From positions 682,001 through 746,000 of the forward strand of contig NZ_QFZQ01000001.1 in NCBI RefSeq assembly GCF_003171675.1: DNA of 64,000 bases. Direction: 5' to 3'. A program made the translations under genes and the position numbers. The notes below the pieces were generated by a model that saw only the letters and a program-made list of their open reading frames with translations, searched no databases and was not told where the DNA came from. Every line of letters starts with the position of its first letter. Position 1 is the first letter of the stretch. Source of the DNA: Reichenbachiella versicolor (GTDB taxonomy: Bacteria; Bacteroidota; Bacteroidia; Cytophagales; Cyclobacteriaceae). Below, one piece after another: positions 48,265-55,952 of this stretch.

Positions 48265-48432
48265 TGTGTTTCGAGGAGTCAGATATTATATTTTGAAGTG
48301 AATGTTGATTTAACAAGAACAGCTAATCTGGTTGTAGGGGTATTGTCAGTTCCAACAGGAGAAAGTAGATATAGATATTTTAAAAGTAAAGTTGATGATG
48401 TAAGAATATATAATAGGGCTTTGACAGGCTAA
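48265..48432 (+). pseudogene. C-terminal remnant of a LamG/concanavalin-like domain
   Basis: In the frame that continues from the glycosyltransferase stop codon, about 55 codons are open. They end with KSKVDDVRIYNRALTG and a TAA at 48430. The pattern VDDVRIYNRAL is the typical C-terminal strand of Laminin_G_3 domains in secreted bacterial proteins. The preceding residues (VDLTRTANLVVGVLSVP) fit the preceding strands. No start codon or signal lies before it. It is therefore a decayed 3' fragment of a larger gene truncated when the glycosyltransferase gene arrived or was rearranged. The next about 90 bp to the flippase 3' end show nothing. Confidence 0.7.
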
Positions 48433-48524
48433 TAAATTTTTAGGCTTTATACGGAATAACGATACATAAAGTATATTTCATGCTAAAGTTCTATTATTGA
48501 ATGCTTTCTTACTAGAACTTTTAG

Positions 48525-49973
48525 TTATCGCCTTTCTTTAAAATCGAAGTGTTTTCTTTGAAGTAATTTAAAAGAAAATAAAGAAGCAATAAAAACTATA
48601 CTGACTCCACTAGACTTTAATATCAAATCTAGATATATGTTTTCTAAGTTAAATACTAATGGTTTTACTATAAATAGAATTGCTATTAATGCAACAACAC
48701 CAAGGCTATTGTACGTGAATTGAAAAAAGCCAAAATTATATTTGATATAGAACAATTTGAATATTTGACTTAATCCTATTACCAAAAGAGTCGCAATTGC
48801 GGCTCCATTTATCCCCCAATATTGAATAAAGTAATAATTTAAAACTATAGCAACGACTGAAGTTATTGTGCTAAGGATTAAGTTTATTTTGTATTTTGAG
48901 GAGAAAGAAATAATCTCATTTACTGGACCAAAACCTGAAATAATAACTTTAGTGAATAGTAATATTATTAATGCTAATGCTCCTTCTGAAAATTCTTTTT
49001 TAGGTAAAATGGTAAACATACTATCCATCCCATAGTACAATGCGAGTAGAATCGTTGATGAAAGGATTAGTTGGATAAGTGAATATTGTTTATAGATTTG
49101 GTCAATCTTATGGCTATTGTTTTCATGCCACGCAGCAGCAATTTGTGGAGACGCAAATTGCATTAAGATTCTTTTTGGTATTTCTGCAACAGTAGCGATA
49201 TATATCATAGTAGTATATATGCCAACTTCTCTTAGGCTAAGTTGTGCTCCTAACATTATTACATCAAATTTTAGGAAAAGCATTGTAACCGTCCCGTTTA
49301 GAACTGCGAAGGTTGAGTAGTTGAGAATTCCCTTGATTAAATCAGACTTAAATACTTTAAAGTCTAGTCTTAAATTGAGTTTTTTCAGAAAAATAATGTA
49401 GAGGATGAGTGCTATGCATTGGATTAAATAAATTCCAGTGAAAAGCCACCAAAATAAACTTCTGTCCCAAGAATATATTCCAACAACTATAATCAGAGCC
49501 AAAAATAGTAGCCTAGATGAAAATTCTCTAAAGAATGTTGGTACCAACACTTTGTAATAGTTTCTTAAATAAGACTCAAATAAAGTGATAGATAATAGTG
49601 CAAAAGTAAGAGGGAATATTAAATAGAAATATTCAATGAATAAAGGAGAGTTGTTATAGAATGAAAAAAGGAATCCTTTTCCTATTAGAAGAATACTTGA
49701 AAGGAAAATGAAGTTTAGAATTGGAATTGAGAAAATGAAAGCTAAATATCCTTTTTCGTTGACTTCTTTGAATGGAGAAAAATACTTTATAGTAGCAGAA
49801 GAAAAACCAAATAAGCTTAATTGAAAAAAGATGGTGGCAAAATCAATAAGGTAATTTCTAAGTCCAATTTCTTCAATTGTGAAGTATTTTGGCATTAAGA
49901 TAATCATGTTGAGATATCCTAGACCAATGCCTATGTACACAATAATCATACTTAATAGTCCTTGTTTCTTCAT
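48525..49973 (-). CDS. Wzx-like polysaccharide flippase, 482 aa
   Basis: The protein is hydrophobic throughout with about 12-14 predicted membrane segments and no signal peptide. The arrangement and residues fit the oligosaccharide flippase family of the MOP superfamily: a start like LLSMIIVYIGIGLGYLNMIILMP, FGFSSATIKYF, then AEIPKRILMQFASP. It would move lipid-linked glycan repeat units across the inner membrane. It is the only leftward gene in the glycan locus, and the sequence is strikingly AT-rich, which is common for horizontally exchanged flippase genes. Confidence 0.85.
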   Translation of the reverse strand: MKKQGLLSMIIVYIGIGLGYLNMIILMPKYFTIEEIGLRNYLIDFATIFFQLSLFGFSSATIKYFSPFKEVNEKGYLAFIFSIPILNFIFLSSILLIGKGFLFSFYNNSPLFIEYFYLIFPLTFALLSITLFESYLRNYYKVLVPTFFREFSSRLLFLALIIVVGIYSWDRSLFWWLFTGIYLIQCIALILYIIFLKKLNLRLDFKVFKSDLIKGILNYSTFAVLNGTVTMLFLKFDVIMLGAQLSLREVGIYTTMIYIATVAEIPKRILMQFASPQIAAAWHENNSHKIDQIYKQYSLIQLILSSTILLALYYGMDSMFTILPKKEFSEGALALIILLFTKVIISGFGPVNEIISFSSKYKINLILSTITSVVAIVLNYYFIQYWGINGAAIATLLVIGLSQIFKLFYIKYNFGFFQFTYNSLGVVALIAILFIVKPLVFNLENIYLDLILKSSGVSIVFIASLFSFKLLQRKHFDFKERR

Positions 49974-50035
49974 ATTAAAAATACTGGTGTGTTTGAGGCC
50001 GGCAAAGTATTACATTTGTAGGAAAAAGTTAAACA

Positions 50036-50935
50036 TTGCTGCTATCAGTTGTTATTTGTACCTATAATAGGGCGGAATTATTAAAAAAAACGGTTAAAAG
50101 CCTTTGCAACCAAGATTTTTCAAGATCAGATTATGAAATACTGATAATAAATAATCAAAGTACTGATCATACAAATCAGGTAATTCAAAGTCTTATTAAA
50201 ACATATCCTGAGAATCGAATTTTGAATTTTTTAGAAACTAGTCAAGGATTAAGTTATGCAAGAAATCGTGGTGTTAAAGAATCGAAAGGTAGTTTGATTT
50301 GTTTTTTAGATGATGATATAATTGCATCCAGAGATCTAATTAGTGTTTATTGTAAGTTTTTTAAATCACATCCTCAGGTGAGTTCAGCAGGAGGTAAGGT
50401 TGTTCCATATTTTGAAGTTGATCCTCCTGTTTGGTTGTCAAGTTACCTATTGCCATTATATGCTCAGCAAAATTTAGGTGATTGTGACTCAGTATTTAGA
50501 AAAAATTCCTTTCCAATAGGAGCAAATATGTGTTTTCGGAGTAGTTTTTTTCATACTTACGGTCTTTTTGATACGAATTTGGGAAGAAAAGGAGTAGAGT
50601 TATTAGCTGGTGAAGAAAAAGAGCTGATTTCTCGAGCTCATTTAAAAAGTGATTTCTCTAACTATGTTGCTGGTGCTGTTATTCAACATTATATTCCAGA
50701 GAAAAGACTGAACCTCAATTATATCAAACGACAGGCTTTAGGTACAGGATTAAGTGAAAGATTCAGGTCTAAAAGTGAAGAGAGCTTTATTAGTAGATGT
50801 CTTGTAGAAGTATTTAAGTGGCTAGCAACCTTAGTCCTTTTTTTTAGGTATCTGTTTACCTTTTCTTTAGGCAAAGGAATAGTTCTTGTAAAATTCCGGT
50901 ATTGGGTAAGTCGCGGACTTTTAATAGGTAGATAA
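50036..50935 (+). CDS. Family 2 glycosyltransferase, 299 aa, TTG start
   Basis: The sequence LLSVVICTYNRAELLKKTVKSL opens a GT-A fold and ICFLDDDIIAS is the metal-binding DxD-type motif. FPIGANMCFRSSFF and LLAGEEKELISRA match the acceptor region of family 2 enzymes. A hydrophobic C-terminal segment (ATLVLFFRYLFTF) may tether it to the membrane. A stop codon lies two codons upstream of the TTG at 50036, and no ATG precedes the fold, so TTG is the probable start. It is the first rightward gene after the flippase and begins 63 bp from its divergent start. Confidence 0.85.
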   Translation: MLLSVVICTYNRAELLKKTVKSLCNQDFSRSDYEILIINNQSTDHTNQVIQSLIKTYPENRILNFLETSQGLSYARNRGVKESKGSLICFLDDDIIASRDLISVYCKFFKSHPQVSSAGGKVVPYFEVDPPVWLSSYLLPLYAQQNLGDCDSVFRKNSFPIGANMCFRSSFFHTYGLFDTNLGRKGVELLAGEEKELISRAHLKSDFSNYVAGAVIQHYIPEKRLNLNYIKRQALGTGLSERFRSKSEESFISRCLVEVFKWLATLVLFFRYLFTFSLGKGIVLVKFRYWVSRGLLIGR

Positions 50936-50975
50936 ACACTTTTAGAGATTTAGTAAAATTGATTTAACAAAACGA

Positions 50976-51854
50976 ATGCTGTTTGTAATAAAAGTCTGGT
51001 TAGAGAATGCTTGGAAAACACTTGTATCAATATTGAGAGTAGCTTTTTTAAGCAAGTACAATGTTAATCTACCTAAGTTGGCTGAGAAAGAACAGGGATT
51101 AGTAATCTTAGGAAATGGCCCTTCACTAAAATCTGATTTGACTAATTGGATACATACTTTAGATAGTAAAGATATTATGTGTGTTAATCATTTTCCGATT
51201 ACCCAAGAGTACATTGATCTAAAGCCAAAGTATTATATAACATCGGCACCTGATTTATGGTTAGATGATATTGATGAGAAGTTTGTTATTGCAAGTAAGA
51301 AATTATTTGAGACAATGGCTGAAGTAACTGATTGGTCAATTACTTTTTTTATTCCTTTTGAAGCTAAAAAGTATACTAGATGGAAAGAGCAATTGGTTGG
51401 TAACCATAATATTAAAATTGTTTATTTCAATAATATTGGTGTTGAAGGTTTTTTGAGTTTTAGTCATTTAGTGTATCGATTAAAACTTGGTATGCCTCGA
51501 CCGCATAATATTATGATTCCAAGTATTACCAATGCTATTATTATGGGGTATAAAAAAATATATCTTTGGGGTGTAGATCATTCTTGGCTTCCTGAAATAT
51601 CAGTGACCAAACAAAATGATGTGCTCCTTCATCAAAAACATTTTTATGATGAAGGAACTTCTAAAGCTTCTACCCTTGATAAAAGGGGTAAGGGGAAAAG
51701 AAAATTGTTTGAAGTCTTGCATAAATTTATGCTGGCATTTGAAGGTTATTTTCTTTTAAAAGATTTTGCAAACTCAATGAATGTTGAAATAATTAATACA
51801 ACGGAAGGTTCATTCATAGACGCATTTGAAAAAGTCTCATTGAAAGATTTATAG
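50976..51854 (+). CDS. DUF115-like / sialyltransferase-like protein of the glycan locus, 292 aa
   Basis: After an N-terminal amphipathic stretch, the motif GLVILGNGPSLKSDL appears. A GNGPSL loop is shared by DUF115 (MptE-like/Maf flagellin glycosyltransferase) and CST-type sialyltransferases, where it binds the nucleotide. The segment PSITNAIIMGYKKIYLWGVDHSW matches the second DUF115 motif (G..I.L.G.D). It directly precedes NeuB by 10 bp. That context suggests transfer of a nonulosonic acid to an acceptor, but the acceptor and the exact family are uncertain. Confidence 0.65.
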   Translation: MLFVIKVWLENAWKTLVSILRVAFLSKYNVNLPKLAEKEQGLVILGNGPSLKSDLTNWIHTLDSKDIMCVNHFPITQEYIDLKPKYYITSAPDLWLDDIDEKFVIASKKLFETMAEVTDWSITFFIPFEAKKYTRWKEQLVGNHNIKIVYFNNIGVEGFLSFSHLVYRLKLGMPRPHNIMIPSITNAIIMGYKKIYLWGVDHSWLPEISVTKQNDVLLHQKHFYDEGTSKASTLDKRGKGKRKLFEVLHKFMLAFEGYFLLKDFANSMNVEIINTTEGSFIDAFEKVSLKDL

Positions 51855-51864
51855 AAAAATTAGA

Positions 51865-52743
51865 ATGGTAGAAAAATATCAAGAACCTAAGGTAATTGCT
51901 GAAATTGGATGTAATTATATGGGGGATTTTGACATAGCCAAAGAGCTTGTTCAATTGGCTAAAACATGTGGATGTGACTACGCTAAATTTCAAAAGCGTA
52001 ATGCAAAAGAGTTGTTAACGGAGGAACAATATAATGCTCCTCACCCGAATCCACGTAATAGCTATGGAGATACCTACGGTGAACACCGCGAATTTTTGGA
52101 GTTGAGTATTGATCAACACAAAGATTTAAAGAGGTTCTGCGAAGAAATAGGAATTGGTTATGCTACTTCAGTATGGGATATTACTTCAGCAAAGGATATT
52201 ATAGCGCTTAATCCAGACTTTATTAAAGTACCTTCAGCGTGTAATAATCATTATGAGATGTTAGGTCTATTACGAGATAACTACGATGGAGAAGTACATG
52301 TTTCCACAGGGATGACTACCAAAGATGAAATTGACGATATTATTTCCTTCTTTGATCAAAAGGAGACAGCTAAAGAGAGATTGGTAATATATAATTGTAC
52401 CTCAGGGTATCCAGTTCCGTTTGAAGATATTTGCCTTCTCGATATTTTGACTTTTTATGAGAAGTATGGTAATAAAGTCAAGAATATTGGGTTCTCTGGT
52501 CATCATTTGGGAATTGCTGTAGATGTAGCTGCCTATGCACTGGGAGGTAATTGGATAGAAAGACATTTTACCAAGGATAGAACTTGGAAAGGTACAGATC
52601 ATGCTGCTTCACTTGAGGCTCCAGGGATGATTAAGTTGGTTAGAGATTTAAAAGCGACTCATAATTCATTGACTCATAAACAAGTCGATATTTTGCCTAT
52701 TGAGGCCGAACAAAGAGAAAAACTAAAATTCCGAAAAGCGTGA
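51865..52743 (+). CDS. neuB: NeuB-family nonulosonic acid synthase, short form, 292 aa
   Basis: A TIM-barrel NeuB domain is evident: KVIAEIGCNYMGDFDIAKEL, AKFQKRNA, KVPSACNNHYEML, VHVSTGMTT and IERHFTKDRTWKGTDHAASLE. The family condenses phosphoenolpyruvate with an N-acetylmannosamine-type sugar to give sialic, legionaminic or related acids. The chain ends near residue 292 and lacks the C-terminal SAF antifreeze-like domain of typical NeuB proteins of about 340-350 residues. The stop overlaps the GTG start of the NeuA fusion by 4 bp (GTGA), so the two are translationally coupled. The exact sugar cannot be told from the sequence. Confidence 0.88.
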   Translation: MVEKYQEPKVIAEIGCNYMGDFDIAKELVQLAKTCGCDYAKFQKRNAKELLTEEQYNAPHPNPRNSYGDTYGEHREFLELSIDQHKDLKRFCEEIGIGYATSVWDITSAKDIIALNPDFIKVPSACNNHYEMLGLLRDNYDGEVHVSTGMTTKDEIDDIISFFDQKETAKERLVIYNCTSGYPVPFEDICLLDILTFYEKYGNKVKNIGFSGHHLGIAVDVAAYALGGNWIERHFTKDRTWKGTDHAASLEAPGMIKLVRDLKATHNSLTHKQVDILPIEAEQREKLKFRKA

Positions 52744-53888
52744 GTGTAATAGCATTCATTCCAGTTAGAGGAGGTAGTAAGTCTATTGAATCAAAAAACA
52801 TTAAAGCCTTTTGCGGTAAACCGTTAGTTTATTGGACAGCTATGGCATGTCAAGAGTCAGATTCAGTTAATAAGCTTGTAATCGCAACTGATGATAATGA
52901 GATTAAAACTACCGTGCTAGGGTTTGGGTTTGATAAATTGGAAGTTTTTGACCGAAACGATATCAATGCTACTGATATAGCATCAACTGAGTCAGTGATG
53001 CTAGAATATTTATCTTTGAGACAACATCAAGCTGATGATCAATTTGTATTGATTCAGGCCACTTCACCCTTAACCAATTCAATTCACATTGACAAAGCTG
53101 TATTACTGAGTCAAACGGATGAATTTGATTCTGTATTGAGTGCTACTTTATCTAAACGTTTTTTTTGGGATAAAGAAGGTAGATCTATTAATTATGACTA
53201 CAAATCAAGGCCTAGAAGACAAGATTTTGAAGGGGTATTTCTTGAGAATGGTGCCATTTATATCAACTTAATAGGGAATATTTTAAAAGATAGAAATAGA
53301 CTATCTGGTAGGATTGGGGTATTCCAAATGGGCGATGAAACTAGTATTGAAATAGATGAGCCAGAAGATTGGATAGTGGCTGAAAGGCAAATGAGAAAGT
53401 ATCACCCATATTTCTCAAAAAAGAAGTCTTCTGAGATAAAAATTGTCTTAACAGACGTTGATGGGGTATTGACTGATGCTAGTATGTATTATACTGAAAA
53501 GGGAGATGAGATAAAACGTTTTAATACCTATGATGGCATGGCTTTCTCTATGCTTAGAGATAATGGAATAAAAGGAGGACTTATTACAAAAGAAAACACT
53601 AAACTGGTAAAAAGAAGAGCCAAGAAGCTTAATCTAGATTATGAGTATAGTGGTATTGATGATAAGCTTGCCATATTAGATGAAATATGCCAACAAGAAA
53701 AGATTGAATATTCTAATGTTGCGTATATTGGGGATGACGTGAATGATATTCCTGTATTAAGTGTAGTAGGTTTGGCTGCGTGCCCATCTAATGCTCAATT
53801 TGAAGTTAAATCATTATCTAATATACTTCAATTAGAAACTAAAGGAGGTAGCGGAGTTATCAGAGAGTTTATTAAACATATTATTTAA
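52740..53888 (+). CDS. neuA: CMP-nonulosonic acid cytidylyltransferase fused to a KdsC-like HAD phosphatase, 382 aa
   Basis: Residues 1-215 form a NeuA-type nucleotidyltransferase: AFIPVRGGSKSIESKNI, IATDDNEI, LIQATSPLT and the GAIYI.. region. Residues about 233-382 form a HAD phosphatase of the KdsC/sialic-acid-9-phosphatase type. It has VLTDVDGVLTDASMYYTEKG (Asp239, Asp241), FNTYDGMAFSMLRDNGIKGGLITKE and YIGDDVNDIPVL. The fusion would activate a nonulosonic acid as its CMP conjugate; the phosphatase may remove a 9-phosphate. Similar fusions exist in animals and some Bacteroidota. It starts with GTG overlapping neuB and stops one codon before the TTG of the next gene. Confidence 0.88.
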   Translation: MSVIAFIPVRGGSKSIESKNIKAFCGKPLVYWTAMACQESDSVNKLVIATDDNEIKTTVLGFGFDKLEVFDRNDINATDIASTESVMLEYLSLRQHQADDQFVLIQATSPLTNSIHIDKAVLLSQTDEFDSVLSATLSKRFFWDKEGRSINYDYKSRPRRQDFEGVFLENGAIYINLIGNILKDRNRLSGRIGVFQMGDETSIEIDEPEDWIVAERQMRKYHPYFSKKKSSEIKIVLTDVDGVLTDASMYYTEKGDEIKRFNTYDGMAFSMLRDNGIKGGLITKENTKLVKRRAKKLNLDYEYSGIDDKLAILDEICQQEKIEYSNVAYIGDDVNDIPVLSVVGLAACPSNAQFEVKSLSNILQLETKGGSGVIREFIKHII

Positions 53889-55952
53889 TTGGAAAGCAGT
53901 CGATCAACTTGTATCATTTGTTCAAGTAAGAAGGTAGAGACTTTTAAAGTTACAGCTCGTGATATAGAAGAACTGGAATTGGTAAAATGCAATAATTGTC
54001 TCCATGTTTATCAGCCTATTGAAGAATACAAGGATCTGTATACGTCTGGGGAGTTCTCAAAAGTTGCCCGTAATAATTCTAATGTTCCATCGAATGATAA
54101 AATTAAGAGTCTTGATAAAAAAGCATTTAAACGACTTGAATTTTATAAAGGAATAATTAGTCAGTTTTCTAATACTCTTGAAATAGGTAGTTCTATAGGT
54201 TCATTTATCAGCTTGTTGAAATTGAGAGGTATTGAAGCGAGGGGAATAGAACCAGATCTGGACTACGCGAAATTTTCAATGAGTCAGTATGGTTTTCAGC
54301 AAGATTCAGCGCTACTTGAAAATTATAATTCAGATAAAAAATTCGATAGTCTTTGTTCTTTTCATGTCCTTGAGCATGTAAAAGATCCTAAAGAATTCAT
54401 AAAGAAAGCTCAGGAACTTTTAAACGAAAACGGTCAAATACTTTTTGAGTTACCGTCTATGGAAGTTCACTCTTATGGTGATTTAAAGTTCACTTATTGG
54501 AGCCCGCATATACACTACTTTACCATGAGTAGTTTGTATTTTCTTTTCACACAGTTTTTTGAAGTGAAGAATATAGGTTTTTACGGGAGTGCTTTGTATG
54601 TATATGCTGTAAAGAGTTCTTCCTCTACCTTTGATAGTAAGGAGTTTAGCTCACTGAAGAAAAAAAGTATTAGGATAAAAAGTTTGATGAATATCTTTCC
54701 TTCTGTTCCAGTATTAGGTAAGAATAAGACTTTTCTAAGGCAGATGGTTGTTCAGCCTTTTCTTCAAAAGAATGTAAAGGAAGTTTTTGATCGCTATTAT
54801 AGAATTGGATCTTATCATACTATCAAGGACAAGCTCTATCTGAAGAAAGAAACAAATGGTAGTGGAGGAAGTCTAAAAGCGTTTCATGTCTCTTATTACA
54901 ACCTGTGGGAGAACGCTGGTGATACAATATTATCGAAATGTGTTAGGGATAATTTCAATGTACATTTTAAGCAAAAGTGGGATCTTGAAAGGGTAACAAA
55001 TGTCGTTACAGATAAGACTATTAACAGAATTAATCAGAGCAAATATGTTGTTGTCGGAGGCGGGGGGTTATTCTTACCAGACTCTAATAAAAACGATGTT
55101 TCTGGATGGCAATGGGCAATCAGTAAAGAACAACTAGAGCAAATTAAAGTGCCATTATTAATCTATTCAGTTGGTTTTAACTATTTCCATGGTCAATCTA
55201 CGAATTCTGAGTTTGTAAAGAACTTAAATGCCTTAGTAAATAGAGCTGATTTCTTTGGGTTAAGAAATTTAGGTAGTATTGAAAGAGTGAAGAGGTTGCT
55301 TAGGCCTGAACTTAAAGAAAAGGTGAGGTGGCAGCCCTGTACAACTACAGTAATTAGGAAAAGACTGTCGAATCTTGCAAACAAACCATCAATGCCAACT
55401 AAAAAGGTAGCTATTAATATGGCTTTTGATCGTTATGAAAAGCGATTTGAAGGAAATATGCATCAAGTAATGATTGAGACTGCTAAGGCAATGATGGATT
55501 TACAGACCAAGGGTTATCAGATATATTTAGTTGGTCATCTTGTTCAGGACTTTTGGTTTGGGTTGAGTTTAGAAGCAGAAGGGGTTAATTTTGAAAGAGT
55601 TGATCTACAATATGCTTCTCCAGAGTATGCATACACATTCTATAATGAAATGGATATTGTATTTGGAGCAAGAGGCCATGCACAGATGGTTCCTTTTGGT
55701 GTGAACACAAGGATTATTTCTCTTGGATCTCATAACAAGGTGAAGTTTTTTCTTGAGGATTTAAAAGCTGGAGATTGGTTTATTGATCTAAGAGAAGATC
55801 ATGAAACTTTAAGAGAAAGAATAATTGATAAGTTTGAGTCGGTAAATGAGAAGAATGTTGAAGAGACTAATTCTAGACTTTTAGATCAACAGGATAGATT
55901 GTTTGATCAAACTTTAAAGAATTTTGAAATAATTAAAAAGATACTAAACTAA
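53889..55952 (+). CDS. Fused zinc-ribbon methyltransferase and polysaccharide pyruvyl transferase, 687 aa, TTG start
   Basis: Four cysteines (8, 11, 34, 37; CIIC and CNNC) form a probable zinc ribbon like that of class I sugar methyltransferases. A SAM-binding core follows at about 85-200 (TLEIGSSIGSFISLL, FHVLEHVKDPKEFI). After a linker, residues about 325-640 match polysaccharide pyruvyl transferases: YNLWENAGDTILSK, VVVGGGGLFLP, and GARGHAQMVPFGV near the end. The protein would add a pyruvyl ketal and methylate a glycan sugar. The TTG at 53889 immediately follows the TAA of the NeuA fusion in the same frame; no ATG precedes the first cysteine pair. An original longer fusion cannot be excluded. 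Confidence 0.82.
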   Translation: MESSRSTCIICSSKKVETFKVTARDIEELELVKCNNCLHVYQPIEEYKDLYTSGEFSKVARNNSNVPSNDKIKSLDKKAFKRLEFYKGIISQFSNTLEIGSSIGSFISLLKLRGIEARGIEPDLDYAKFSMSQYGFQQDSALLENYNSDKKFDSLCSFHVLEHVKDPKEFIKKAQELLNENGQILFELPSMEVHSYGDLKFTYWSPHIHYFTMSSLYFLFTQFFEVKNIGFYGSALYVYAVKSSSSTFDSKEFSSLKKKSIRIKSLMNIFPSVPVLGKNKTFLRQMVVQPFLQKNVKEVFDRYYRIGSYHTIKDKLYLKKETNGSGGSLKAFHVSYYNLWENAGDTILSKCVRDNFNVHFKQKWDLERVTNVVTDKTINRINQSKYVVVGGGGLFLPDSNKNDVSGWQWAISKEQLEQIKVPLLIYSVGFNYFHGQSTNSEFVKNLNALVNRADFFGLRNLGSIERVKRLLRPELKEKVRWQPCTTTVIRKRLSNLANKPSMPTKKVAINMAFDRYEKRFEGNMHQVMIETAKAMMDLQTKGYQIYLVGHLVQDFWFGLSLEAEGVNFERVDLQYASPEYAYTFYNEMDIVFGARGHAQMVPFGVNTRIISLGSHNKVKFFLEDLKAGDWFIDLREDHETLRERIIDKFESVNEKNVEETNSRLLDQQDRLFDQTLKNFEIIKKILN

